A model generated the notes under the pieces. That model searched no databases. It saw only the letters and a list, made by a program, of their open reading frames with translations, and was not told the DNA's origin. The translations under genes were made by a program, and so were the position numbers. From NCBI RefSeq assembly GCF_903642095.1, contig NZ_CAHJWD020000101.1, positions 1-25,932 on the forward strand: a stretch of DNA of 25,932 bases. Direction: 5' to 3'. Below, piece by piece: positions 8,415-16,122 of the stretch. Origin of the DNA: Bathymodiolus brooksi thiotrophic gill symbiont. Lineage in GTDB: Bacteria; Pseudomonadota; Gammaproteobacteria; PS1; Pseudothioglobaceae. How positions within the stretch are numbered: the first letter of the stretch is position 1; every line of letters begins with the position of its first letter.

Positions 8415-9349
8415 TAACAGCCTCCCTTAGCAATCCAATGCTGATATTGTTCATTACGGCCATACACGCAATCAAAATACAAACTTTGTAATTGCTCGGT
8501 AATAGGGCCGCGTGTGCCAATACCGATGGTGCGGTTATCTAATTCACGAATTGGCGTTACCTCTGCTGCTGTTCCAGTGAAAAAAGCCTCATCTGCACAA
8601 TATACTTCATCACGAGTAATGCGCTTTTCAATTACTTTATAACCCAAACCATTTGCTAATGTAAAAATCGTATCACGGGTAATACCTGCCAATGCTGAGG
8701 TCAAATCAGGTGTGTAAATCACCCCATTACGCACGATAAAAATATTCTCACCACTGCCTTCTGCTACAAAACCATCAACATCTAATAATAACGCCTCATC
8801 ATAACCATCTGTCAATGCCTCTTGTAACGCTAACATTGAATTAATATAATTGCCATTCGCCTTGGCTTTGGTCATAGCGATATTAACATGATGGCGTGCA
8901 TAACTTGAAGTGCGAATGCGTAGCCCATTTTTCATATTATCCTCACCCAAATACGAACCCCATTCCCACGCTGCAATAATAGTGTGCACTTTTAAATTAT
9001 CAGCACGCAAACCCATGCCTTCTGAGCCATAAAAACACATGGGGCGAATATAGGCGCTGTCTAAATTGTTCTTAGCCACAGCATCTCTTTGTGCTTGATT
9101 GATTTCATCTTTTGAAAAACCAATATCCATATTCATAATTTTGGCAGAATTGAACAATCTATCGGTATGTTCTTCTAGGCGAAATATCGCTGCACCTTGG
9201 TCGGTTTGATAAGCGCGAACACCTTCAAATACGCCCATGCCATAATGTAGTGTGTGCGTCAATACATGGACTTTAGCATCACGCCAATCTACCCACTTGC
9301 CATCAAACCAAATCAAACCATCTCTATCTTCAAATCCTGACATTTTCAT
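8414..9349 (-). CDS. ilvE: Branched-chain amino acid aminotransferase
   Basis: This 311-residue fold-type IV PLP enzyme transfers the amino group between glutamate and the keto acids of Leu, Ile and Val, the last step of their synthesis. The PLP lysine is Lys163 in KAKANGNYINS. The phosphate-binding and substrate regions are visible as EGSGENIFIV, ALAGITRDTI and FFTGTAAEVTP, and the N-terminus has HTLHYGMGVFEGVRAY, typical of IlvE rather than D-amino-acid aminotransferase or PabC. The first ATG at 9349 overlaps the lysC stop by 4 bases; a second ATG two codons later is also possible. The gene sits between lysC and the zinc-finger gene in a fully overlapping series. Confidence 0.97.
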   Translation of the reverse strand: MKMSGFEDRDGLIWFDGKWVDWRDAKVHVLTHTLHYGMGVFEGVRAYQTDQGAAIFRLEEHTDRLFNSAKIMNMDIGFSKDEINQAQRDAVAKNNLDSAYIRPMCFYGSEGMGLRADNLKVHTIIAAWEWGSYLGEDNMKNGLRIRTSSYARHHVNIAMTKAKANGNYINSMLALQEALTDGYDEALLLDVDGFVAEGSGENIFIVRNGVIYTPDLTSALAGITRDTIFTLANGLGYKVIEKRITRDEVYCADEAFFTGTAAEVTPIRELDNRTIGIGTRGPITEQLQSLYFDCVYGRNEQYQHWIAKGGC

Positions 9350-10569
9350 TCCTTATCTAAACCAAAAGAAGCGTGCAACGAACGCACTGCCAATTCTAAA
9401 TATTTCTCACTAATTACCACCGATATTTTAATCTCAGAAGTGGAAATCATTTGAATATTCACATTTTCCTGATGTAACACCTCAAACATTTGCGCTGCAA
9501 TACCTGCATGTGAACGCATACCAATACCCACCAAAGACACTTTAACTACTTTGTCATCACTTTGCACTGCTTTAGCCCCTAATTCATTACAAATACTTTG
9601 TAAAATTGTTTGCGCCTTATCAAAATCATTACGATGCACAGTAAAGGCAAAATTGGTTAAGCCTTCTCGTGCTGAAACACTCTGCACAATCATATCCACT
9701 TCAATATTTGCCTCACTAATCGGCTTGAGGATTTTATACGCAATCCCCGGCTCGTCAGGCACGCCAATTAAACTGAGTTTTGCCTCATCTTTATTGTGTG
9801 CAATGCCTGAAATAACTGCTTGTTCCATAATGTTTTCCTCGCTGGTAATTAATGTGCCAATTGGTTTGTCAATCAGTGATGACAACACCCTTAAAGGCAC
9901 TTTATATTTTGATGCAAACTCTACACTGCGAATTTGCAACACTTTTGAGCCAAGCGATGCCATTTCTAGCATTTCTTCATAACTCACTGTGTTCATTTTT
10001 CTCGCATTCGGTTCAATGCGTGGGTCAGTGGTATAAACACCATCTACATCGGTATAAATTTGACACTCGTCAGCCTTTAATGTTGCTGCCAAAGCCACCG
10101 CTGTCGTATCTGAACCGCCTCGACCTAGCGTGGTAATATTGCCCTGCTCATCCACTCCTTGAAATCCTGCAACTACCACGATTTTGCCGTTATTCAAACT
10201 GGTGTGAATACGATGCCCATCAATAGATTTAATGCGCGCCTTACCATATGCAGAATCTGTCGTAATACGCACTTGCGAACCTGTATAGGAAATAGCATCA
10301 CAACCCAATTGTTGTAATGCCATAGCCAACAACGAAATTGTTACCTGCTCGCCTGTGGTTAGCAAAACATCCATTTCTCTTAAAGAGGGTGTATCTTGAA
10401 TTTTTTGTGCCAATTCTGTCATTCGATTGGTCTCACCACTCATCGCCGATACACTCACAACAAGTTTATCGCCATTACTAGCAAAAGTTTTAATTTTTTC
10501 AGCAACCGCTTGAATTCGCTCTAACGAGCCAACCGAGGTGCCACCATATTTTTGAACAATTAACGCCAT
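9346..10569 (-). CDS. lysC: Aspartate kinase
   Basis: This 407-residue enzyme phosphorylates aspartate, the entry step to Lys, Thr, Met and diaminopimelate. The amino-acid kinase domain begins with VQKYGGTSVG and contains GFQGVDEQGNITTLGRGGSD and TDVDGVYTTDPR. The C-terminal third holds two ACT domains (GVPDEPGIAYKILKPI and GIGMRSHAGIAAQMFEVL), which bind Lys and/or Thr for feedback control. It is monofunctional, with no homoserine dehydrogenase part, and resembles the single Pseudomonas/Bacillus-type enzyme. As the first gene of the minus-strand unit it lies behind a TATAAT box at 10600-10605. The 50-base leader is too short for a lysine riboswitch or a leader peptide with terminator, so control is probably by feedback on the enzyme. 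Confidence 0.97.
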   Translation of the reverse strand: MALIVQKYGGTSVGSLERIQAVAEKIKTFASNGDKLVVSVSAMSGETNRMTELAQKIQDTPSLREMDVLLTTGEQVTISLLAMALQQLGCDAISYTGSQVRITTDSAYGKARIKSIDGHRIHTSLNNGKIVVVAGFQGVDEQGNITTLGRGGSDTTAVALAATLKADECQIYTDVDGVYTTDPRIEPNARKMNTVSYEEMLEMASLGSKVLQIRSVEFASKYKVPLRVLSSLIDKPIGTLITSEENIMEQAVISGIAHNKDEAKLSLIGVPDEPGIAYKILKPISEANIEVDMIVQSVSAREGLTNFAFTVHRNDFDKAQTILQSICNELGAKAVQSDDKVVKVSLVGIGMRSHAGIAAQMFEVLHQENVNIQMISTSEIKISVVISEKYLELAVRSLHASFGLDKE

Positions 10570-10599
10570 TAAATTATCTATTAAATAAATTTTCTTAAG

Positions 10600-10605
10600 A
10601 TTATA
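10600..10605 (-). promoter_or_regulatory. Candidate -10 box of the lysC-recQ unit
   Basis: On the minus strand a perfect TATAAT lies 30 bases before the lysC ATG. The hexamer 17 bases upstream (GAAAGC) is a poor -35 match. No other gene start precedes lysC, so a promoter is required in this area. Confidence 0.5.
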
Positions 10606-10645
10606 CCTTTATCCGCTTTTATGCTTTCTATTTTTATAATACGAT

Positions 10646-10743
10646 GAAGTCTTTGTATGATTATAGATGATTGAAAAAATTCAATTTTTGCTAAGAGGGT
10701 AAAAAGTAAATGCTTAATAATTCATACTTTATGCAAAGGTCTT
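10646..10743. mobile_element. MITE-like palindromic element, copy B (diverged)
   Basis: This 98-base stretch aligns over its whole length with the element at 25107-25206. Shared blocks include CTTTGTAT, GATGATT, AATTCAATTTTT, GGTAAAAA, ATTCATA and TTATG. Like that copy it is an imperfect palindrome: the right end read in reverse (AAGACCTTTGCATAAAGTAT) resembles the left end (AAGTCTTTGTATGATTATAG). It has no coding capacity. The flanks ACGAT and TCGTT are not an exact duplication, as expected for an older insertion. It lies in the 510-base gap between the divergent lysC and M48 operons. Confidence 0.7.
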
Positions 10744-10786
10744 TCGTTGTGCTTGATTATACAAATTACCTAGTCGGCAAGATATG

Positions 10787-11002
10787 CTACGATAAGATAT
10801 ATTCATCAAGTGTGCCATCAGTCAGAGCACTTTGAGCAATAACATTGGCTACAGTGAAATTAATAAGCATATCTGCATTGGAACTATTAATAGTAACGCC
10901 ATCGCTCTCAACTTTGATGCATCTAGCCAAACTAGTTGCAGTTTGTGTATTTCTCTACTGTCATAGCAAGTGTCATTTCATTGCCTTTGGTAATAATATA
11001 TA
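10787..11002 (-). pseudogene. Possible decayed coding fragment
   Basis: On the minus strand a 55-codon frame without start (10790-10954, stop TAG at 10787) reads like real protein, containing CIKVESDGVTINSSN, MLINFTVANVIAQ and LTDGTLDEYI. Just upstream a second frame reads GNEMTLAMTVEKYTNC before a stop at 10932, so one frameshift would join the two. There is no Shine-Dalgarno site or start codon for an intact gene. The simplest reading is a remnant of a lost gene. The family is not recognisable, and chance open frames in AT-rich DNA cannot be excluded. The remainder of the 10570-11079 gap is the lysC promoter, MITE copy B and the M48 promoter area. Confidence 0.3.
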
Positions 11003-11033
11003 TTGTTGTAATGACAATGCTTGAAAAATATTA

Positions 11034-11046
11034 ACCGTTAAACGGT
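11034..11046. promoter_or_regulatory. Palindrome in the M48 operon promoter region
   Basis: A perfect 13-base inverted repeat, ACCGTT-A-AACGGT, ends 33 bases before the M48 start and overlaps a possible -10 box TAAAAT at 11046-11051. The position suits a binding site for a dimeric regulator, but no regulator is encoded nearby. Confidence 0.35.
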
Positions 11047-11079
11047 AAAATAACCTTTTTTCACTCACAATACTCAATC

Positions 11080-12327
11080 ATGGCTTTCAATCTTTTTACT
11101 TTCACTTTTTTGGTTGCAATCTTTTCTTATGTTGCCACCCTTTTATGGCTTAACATTCGTCAAAATAAAGCCGTCATTGGCTCTTCTAATGCTGTTCCTA
11201 GTGAATTTAGTCAAAAAATCACCTTGGAGCAACATCAAAAAGCAGCGAATTACACACACGCTAAGTTAACACTTAATTATTTCGAGGTGGTTTTTTCAGC
11301 ACTTGTTTTGTTGGCTTGGACTTTGGGTGGCGGTTTGAATTGGTTGGATGGCTTTTGGCATTCGTTAAGTGATAATATACTATTCGTTGGCGTGGGTTTT
11401 ATTCTTAGCTTGATGTTGATAGGTTCTTTAATTGATTTACCATTTAGCCTCTACCGAACTTTCGTTTTGGAAGAAAAATTTGGCTTTAACAAAACCACGA
11501 TAAGCACGCTAATTAGCGACACAATTAAAGGACTTGGATTGGCATTAGTGATTGGCGTGCCATTGTTGTATGTGGTGCTGTATTTAATGAATGAAATGGG
11601 TGAATATTGGTGGTTTTTTGTTTGGCTGGTGTTAACAGGTTTTTCTTTGTTAATGTTGTGGCTTTATCCTGCGTTTATTGCACCACTATTTAATAAATTT
11701 AATCCCTTAAAGAATCAAGCACTCAAGGCTAAAATTGACAACTTGCTTAAGCGCACTGGTTTTAAAAGCGATGGAATTTTTGTGATGGACGGCTCTAAGC
11801 GTTCATCACATGGTAATGCGTATTTTACGGGGATTGGTAAAAACAAGCGTATTGTGTTTTTTGATACTTTGCTCAAAGGTATGAATGACAACGAAGTACA
11901 AGCTATTTTGGCACACGAATTAGGGCATTTTCACCATAAACATATTCGCCAACAAATGATAATTTCTTTCCTTACTTCGTTACTTGGTTTGGCACTATTA
12001 GGTTATCTTATTACACAACCTTGGTTTTTTAATGGCTTGGGTATTGAAAAAATAAGCAATCATACTGCTTTGGTGTTATTTACTTTAACGCTACCAATAT
12101 TTAGCTTTTTTATTGAGCCGATTAGCCACGCCTTATCACGAAAACACGAATTTGAAGCTGATGCCTTTGCTGTTAAACACACTAATGCTGATGATTTAAT
12201 TTCAAGTTTGGTTAAGCTTTATCGTGATAATGCATCAACGCTAACGCCAGATAAGTTATACTCAGCGTTTCACGATTCACACCCCAGTGCATCCATTAGA
12301 ATAAAACAATTAAGGAAAAAACAATGA
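11080..12327 (+). CDS. M48 (Ste24/CAAX protease-like) membrane zinc protease
   Basis: This 415-residue integral membrane metallopeptidase has hydrophobic segments at about 5-25, 68-85, 98-120, 150-172, 177-203, 293-312 and 330-347. The zinc site is HELGH (His279, Glu280, His283) with the third ligand Glu359 in HEFEADAFA. The N-terminal region with LPFSLYRTFVLEEKFGFN is typical of the Ste24 branch (peptidase M48 with N-terminal extension) and separates it from the shorter HtpX. In yeast Ste24 cleaves prenylated proteins; in bacteria these enzymes are thought to act in membrane protein quality control, because CAAX prenylation is absent. It is first in a three-gene unit; its stop overlaps the cytochrome start by 4 bases. 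Confidence 0.93.
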   Translation: MAFNLFTFTFLVAIFSYVATLLWLNIRQNKAVIGSSNAVPSEFSQKITLEQHQKAANYTHAKLTLNYFEVVFSALVLLAWTLGGGLNWLDGFWHSLSDNILFVGVGFILSLMLIGSLIDLPFSLYRTFVLEEKFGFNKTTISTLISDTIKGLGLALVIGVPLLYVVLYLMNEMGEYWWFFVWLVLTGFSLLMLWLYPAFIAPLFNKFNPLKNQALKAKIDNLLKRTGFKSDGIFVMDGSKRSSHGNAYFTGIGKNKRIVFFDTLLKGMNDNEVQAILAHELGHFHHKHIRQQMIISFLTSLLGLALLGYLITQPWFFNGLGIEKISNHTALVLFTLTLPIFSFFIEPISHALSRKHEFEADAFAVKHTNADDLISSLVKLYRDNASTLTPDKLYSAFHDSHPSASIRIKQLRKKQ

Positions 12328-12599
12328 AAACAACATTATTTATAACAATCGCCCTACTATCAACGGCAACTTTTGCCAGTAAAGACGGTGCAGCATTACA
12401 CGACAAAACATGCATAGAATGTCATATCACACATGACGACAGTTTTTATATGCGTCAAGATCGCAAAATAACATCACTGCCTAAATTAAGCGGACAAGTA
12501 AGTCGTTGCGTTCAAGCGTTTAGCGTAGACTGGTTTCCTGAAGAAGAGAAAGCTGTGGTTGGTTACTTAAACGAAAAATACTATAAATTTAAACCTTGA
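12324..12599 (+). CDS. Small periplasmic monohaem cytochrome c
   Basis: This 91-residue protein has a signal peptide (MKTTLFITIALLSTATFAS, cut near residue 19) and one haem-attachment motif CIECH (Cys30, Cys33, His34). Met43 (FYMRQ) lies only nine residues after the motif, which is unusually close for a distal ligand. A third cysteine (Cys62) and the segment GQVSRCVQAFSVDWFPEEE follow; the C-terminal helix resembles the end of class I cytochromes c. The mature chain of about 72 residues is very short. It may carry electrons or help a respiratory or sulfur-oxidising enzyme; I cannot assign a partner. It is sandwiched, with 4-base overlaps on both sides, between a membrane protease and rsgA. 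Confidence 0.85.
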   Translation: MKTTLFITIALLSTATFASKDGAALHDKTCIECHITHDDSFYMRQDRKITSLPKLSGQVSRCVQAFSVDWFPEEEKAVVGYLNEKYYKFKP

Positions 12600-13561
12600 G
12601 TCTAACACGACGCCAAAAATGGCGTATTGAAAAGATTCAAGCAGAGCGTATTGCTAGAGCCAACCGAGTGGCTGACAATACCCAAGATTTAGTAAACAAT
12701 GATACCAAAGAGCAAATAGGCTTAGTAATTACCCGTTACGGTCAACGATTATTAGTTGAGTGTAAATCGGGTGATTTAATCCAATGTAGTGCCAGACGCC
12801 ATATTGATTTATCCGTTGCTGGCGATCAAGTCATCTTTCAAATGGTGGATAAAAATACAGGAGTTGTTACTGCATTATTAGTGCGTGACAATATTCTAGA
12901 ACGCTCACATAAGCTCATTGCCGCTAATATTGATGAATTATGGTTGGTGGCTGCTATAGAGCCTCATTATCAATTTGATTTGATTGACCGCTATTTAGTG
13001 GTTGCAGAAAATAGCAATTTACCAATTCGCATTATCGTTAATAAAATTGAACTGTCCAATAACATTGAGCAAGTCAAAAAAGACTTTGCTATATACGAAT
13101 CCATCGGTTATTCTGTCAATTATTTAAGCGTCAAAGAGCAGATAGGCACAGATACATTCAAAGAGCAACTCAACGACAAAGTGCATATTTTTCTCGGGCA
13201 ATCAGGTGTAGGTAAATCGTCTTTAATCAACGAGTTAATACCTGAACTTAATTTGCGTGTAAATGAAATATCTGTCAAAAGTAAACTCGGTAAACACACC
13301 ACCACCAATACCACGCTTTACCATATCCCTTCAGGCGGTGATTTAATTGATTCTCCGGGGGTGCGTGAATTCCACTTAGATGACTTGAGCAGTAAAGAAA
13401 TTCTCAATGGATTTAAGGAGTTTAACCCCTTTATTGGTCAATGTAAATTTAGAAATTGCACACATGTCAATGAACCTAATTGTGCTATTAAAAACGCATT
13501 GAACACTAACGATATCCACCCTAAGCGTTACCATAGTTATTTAAACTTAATTGCCAACTAA
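12596..13561 (+). CDS. rsgA: Ribosome small-subunit-dependent GTPase RsgA (TTG start)
   Basis: This 321-residue GTPase helps mature the 30S ribosomal subunit by checking the decoding centre and releasing RbfA. It has an OB-fold at about 40-98 and a circularly permuted GTPase domain, with G4 NKIE (149-152) before G1 GQSGVGKS (201-208) and G3 DSPG (252-255). A zinc-binding end follows with Cys283, Cys288, His290 and Cys296 (CKFRNCTH...EPNC). The start must be TTG at 12596: it overlaps the cytochrome stop as TTGA, the basic N-terminus LTRRQKWRIEKIQAER matches the family, and the next in-frame ATG lies inside the OB-fold. Translational coupling to the cytochrome is likely. Confidence 0.96.
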   Translation: MSLTRRQKWRIEKIQAERIARANRVADNTQDLVNNDTKEQIGLVITRYGQRLLVECKSGDLIQCSARRHIDLSVAGDQVIFQMVDKNTGVVTALLVRDNILERSHKLIAANIDELWLVAAIEPHYQFDLIDRYLVVAENSNLPIRIIVNKIELSNNIEQVKKDFAIYESIGYSVNYLSVKEQIGTDTFKEQLNDKVHIFLGQSGVGKSSLINELIPELNLRVNEISVKSKLGKHTTTNTTLYHIPSGGDLIDSPGVREFHLDDLSSKEILNGFKEFNPFIGQCKFRNCTHVNEPNCAIKNALNTNDIHPKRYHSYLNLIAN

Positions 13562-13582
13562 GGTACTGGGTTTGTTGGTTTT

Positions 13583-14866
13583 TTACTCAAACTCCATTTT
13601 GCTGAAAATTCGCTCAGCATTTTGTCGATGCAACTCTCGATATGTTCCCCAATCTCGGTAGGCAGATTGATCGATATTATAGGCATCAGCCAAATCACCA
13701 TCGTTGTCTAAGATTTTCCTAACTTCATCATGCATAACCAGCAAATAATCTTTAGTAAATTTAGTTACCGTCGCCAAATCAGTTGGACGCCCGTGTCCGG
13801 GAATAATAATTTTAGGCTGCAAAGCTTCAATTTTGTCCCAAGTTTTAATCCATGCCACAATATCGGTATGTGGAAATACGGGTAACAACCGCTCATTAAA
13901 TGCCGTATCGCCACTAATCAACAATTTTTGCTCTGGCATCCATAACTGAATATCATCTGGTGAGTGTGACGCACCAATATGTAGCAACTCAATCCGAGTG
14001 CCCCCCATATTTAAATTAAATTGCTTGTCAAACAACACATCTGGACGCATAACTTTAGTGCCAATCATCTTGTCTTTTTGTCGGTTTAAAATATACGCAT
14101 AAACAGCATCGCCATATTCTGCAATTGCTTGATCCGTTTTGGTGTGTGCGATAATCTTTGCACCCTGCTGCTTCCAGTAATTTATACCTAAAGTTGCATG
14201 TCCTTGGGAATTTTCAAGCACCACATATTTTACACGCTGTTGTGTTATCTTCTTAATCTCATCATGCAACGCCTGAGCGACCAAATAACTGCCACCTGCA
14301 TTAAACACCAAAACACCATCAGTGGTTACAATAAACGATAAATTGTTGTTGTGATTTGAGTTCTCATAAGTATTGGGCTGGGTTGCACCAATCGCTGAAT
14401 ACACATTTTCTATGACTTTAACTGGCTTTCGATAAAGGATACTATTCGGTTCGTAATCACTAACTTTAACTGGATTTAACTTCTTCTTCCAAGTTAAAAA
14501 ACCATCAGAATAATTTTTAACATTGGTATAACCCATCTCCATCAAAGTTCTTGCTGCCAATGGCGAACGAATATTCAAACCACAATACACCACAATTGGC
14601 GTGTCTTTATCCTGCACATAATCCCCAATTTGAGTCTCTATCCAGCCACGCGTAATATTGACATTTTGTCCGCGTTTAATTGTGCCAGTATGCTTAATCT
14701 CAAACGGTGCACGCACATCAATCAACACCACACTTGCATCTTCATCTAAAATTTTTATGAGTTCCTCGGTATCAATATTCACCAACGCCTGCTTAAGCGG
14801 TTGAGCATTAATTGCATTAACACCTGTTAAAACAAAAACAACACTTATTATCAAAAAATAACGCAT
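13583..14866 (-). CDS. Exported rhodanese plus metallo-beta-lactamase fusion with altered metal motif
   Basis: The start at 14866 gives a good signal peptide (MRYFLIISVVFVLTGVNA) and is preceded by GGAGG at 14871-14875; an ATG at 14899 would add 11 residues with no such site. The 427-residue protein has a rhodanese domain (about 33-130) with DVRAPFEIKHTG and the sulfur-carrying Cys95 in YCGLNIRS, then a metallo-beta-lactamase domain (about 150-400). In the latter, the usual HxHxDH is replaced by SQGHATLG (220-227): His to Gln, Asp to Thr and His to Leu. The later ligands His301 (GASHSPDD), Asp320 (ISGDTAF) and His358 (IPGHG) are kept. It may bind one metal or none in the standard way. A role in periplasmic sulfur chemistry (persulfide or thiosulfate handling) is inference. 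It is last behind slyD and the methyltransferase and converges on rsgA, 21 bases away. Confidence 0.85.
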   Translation of the reverse strand: MRYFLIISVVFVLTGVNAINAQPLKQALVNIDTEELIKILDEDASVVLIDVRAPFEIKHTGTIKRGQNVNITRGWIETQIGDYVQDKDTPIVVYCGLNIRSPLAARTLMEMGYTNVKNYSDGFLTWKKKLNPVKVSDYEPNSILYRKPVKVIENVYSAIGATQPNTYENSNHNNNLSFIVTTDGVLVFNAGGSYLVAQALHDEIKKITQQRVKYVVLENSQGHATLGINYWKQQGAKIIAHTKTDQAIAEYGDAVYAYILNRQKDKMIGTKVMRPDVLFDKQFNLNMGGTRIELLHIGASHSPDDIQLWMPEQKLLISGDTAFNERLLPVFPHTDIVAWIKTWDKIEALQPKIIIPGHGRPTDLATVTKFTKDYLLVMHDEVRKILDNDGDLADAYNIDQSAYRDWGTYRELHRQNAERIFSKMEFE

Positions 14867-14941
14867 AATACCTCCAAATAAAAACACAATTACCATCAAA
14901 CAACTTGGGATAAATTATGATGGCTTAATACAACACCATTA

Positions 14942-15604
14942 TTATGACATAAACAAAGCAACATTATTGCCAAAAAATAAAACTTTTACATGCCATTGTT
15001 TTGCCAAGTGGCGCATCGTATTTTTCGAAAAAAAGCAAATATGTGTAGGGTCATTTTTATAATACCAAGTGGCAAAATCAGTTTTATCGTCCATCATCTG
15101 CGTCATTATCGCCAGCACACCCCCTTTTTTAAGACTGTTAAACAAACGAAGTAACTCAACATTTGGTGCACTCAGATGCTCTACCACTTCGGTAGCGGTA
15201 ATAAAGTCATAATTTTGTTCAAAAACCGCTGGGTTATTAACATAGAATTTATCAAATAAATCCACTTGATGCCCCTGTTTTTCAAACATTAACGACAAAG
15301 TTGGACCTGGTCCACAACCAAAATCCAAGCCCTTTGCATTAATCTTAGGAGGCTTAAAACCCTGCTTATTAAGATGATGAATAACAGGCTCAAGCACCTG
15401 AGATAAAAATGCTTGATAGCGCTTATCATCAGGATTATTCTGATGTGCATCATAACGCAACTTTTCTTCTGTGTCGTTAAGATGATGAATTTTTGACATA
15501 AACACCAACTCACACTGAGAGCAACTTAGATAACCAACACCCTTGTTTTGATAATAAGGCTGAATTTTCTCAGAATAACACAAGGGGCAGAATTTATCTG
15601 TCAC
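14942..15604 (-). CDS. Class I SAM-dependent methyltransferase with N-terminal zinc ribbon
   Basis: The 220-residue protein begins with two Cys pairs (Cys6/Cys9 in FCPLC and Cys28/Cys31 in CSQC) that form a zinc ribbon. A Rossmann-type methyltransferase domain follows: motif I LDFGCGPG (93-100), an acidic loop near 115-118, ATEVVEHL (137-144) before strand 4, and LKKGGVLAIMTQM. It resembles the Methyltransf_23 group. The substrate is not predictable; relatives modify small molecules, quinones, proteins or sugars. The stop lies 75 bases before the rhodanese/MBL gene and the start is 9 bases after the slyD stop, so it is probably co-transcribed with both. Confidence 0.85.
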   Translation of the reverse strand: MTDKFCPLCYSEKIQPYYQNKGVGYLSCSQCELVFMSKIHHLNDTEEKLRYDAHQNNPDDKRYQAFLSQVLEPVIHHLNKQGFKPPKINAKGLDFGCGPGPTLSLMFEKQGHQVDLFDKFYVNNPAVFEQNYDFITATEVVEHLSAPNVELLRLFNSLKKGGVLAIMTQMMDDKTDFATWYYKNDPTHICFFSKNTMRHLAKQWHVKVLFFGNNVALFMS

Positions 15605-15613
15605 ACCAGATGC

Positions 15614-16102
15614 TTAATGTGAACAAGAACCGCCGTGAGCATGGATATGTCCGTGTTCCAATTCTTCCTTAGTTGCCTCTCTAATGCTCTCAATGCTAAC
15701 ACTAAAATGCAGTGTTTCCCCTGCTAAAGGATGATTAGCATCAACAACAATCGTGTCTTCATTGATTTCTTTAACACGAACAATAAACGGATTGCCTTGC
15801 TCATCTTGGGATTGCAATTCCAAACCCACTGTTAGTTTGTCAATACCCTCTAAAGCTTTCATTGGAATTGTTTGAACACCTTCAGCATGGTAATCGCCAT
15901 ACGCCTCTTTTGACTGAACAACAACATCGTTAGATTCGCCAACCTTCATCCCTTCTATTGACTTTTCCAGTCCGGGGACAATGTTACTATGTCCCTGTAA
16001 AAATACCATGGTCTCCCGTCCTTCGGTTGAATCAATTACCTCGCCCTTATCGTTTTTTAGCGTGCAATGCATTTCAACTACTTTGTCTTTTTTTACTGTC
16101 AT
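15614..16102 (-). CDS. slyD: FKBP-type peptidyl-prolyl isomerase SlyD
   Basis: This 162-residue cytosolic foldase and chaperone isomerises Xaa-Pro bonds. The FKBP part is split by the insert-in-flap domain typical of SlyD (about 66-130). Visible family features are FLQGHSNIVPGLEKSIEGMKVGE (in pieces FLQGHSNIVPGLEK and GMKVGE), QSKEAYGDY and VDANHPLAGETLHF. The C-terminus is His-rich (HGHIHAHGG) and ends SCSH; in E. coli a longer His/Cys tail binds nickel for hydrogenase assembly, while this short tail may bind metal only weakly. AAGG stands 8 bases before the ATG. A 17-base palindrome at 16123-16139 lies in its promoter region. It heads the slyD-methyltransferase-MBL group. Confidence 0.94.
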   Translation of the reverse strand: MTVKKDKVVEMHCTLKNDKGEVIDSTEGRETMVFLQGHSNIVPGLEKSIEGMKVGESNDVVVQSKEAYGDYHAEGVQTIPMKALEGIDKLTVGLELQSQDEQGNPFIVRVKEINEDTIVVDANHPLAGETLHFSVSIESIREATKEELEHGHIHAHGGSCSH

Positions 16103-16122
16103 CTGTTTACCTTGATTTTATC

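Noticed and set aside
9551..9982. A 143-codon open frame on the plus strand opposite lysC
   Set aside because: Shadow of a well-supported aspartate kinase gene; no family-like motifs.
10570..10620. Lysine riboswitch or attenuator before lysC
   Set aside because: The interval from the likely promoter to the ATG is only about 25-30 bases, too short for a riboswitch, and no Lys-rich leader peptide is seen.
10570..11079. CRISPR array or small RNA gene in the long gap
   Set aside because: No regularly spaced repeats are present; the repeat-like sequence is explained by a single palindromic element, and no clear promoter-hairpin-T-tract unit for a small RNA is visible.
14867..14899. Upstream ATG for the rhodanese/MBL gene at 14899
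   Set aside because: It would put 11 residues before a clean signal peptide, while GGAGG directly precedes the ATG at 14866.
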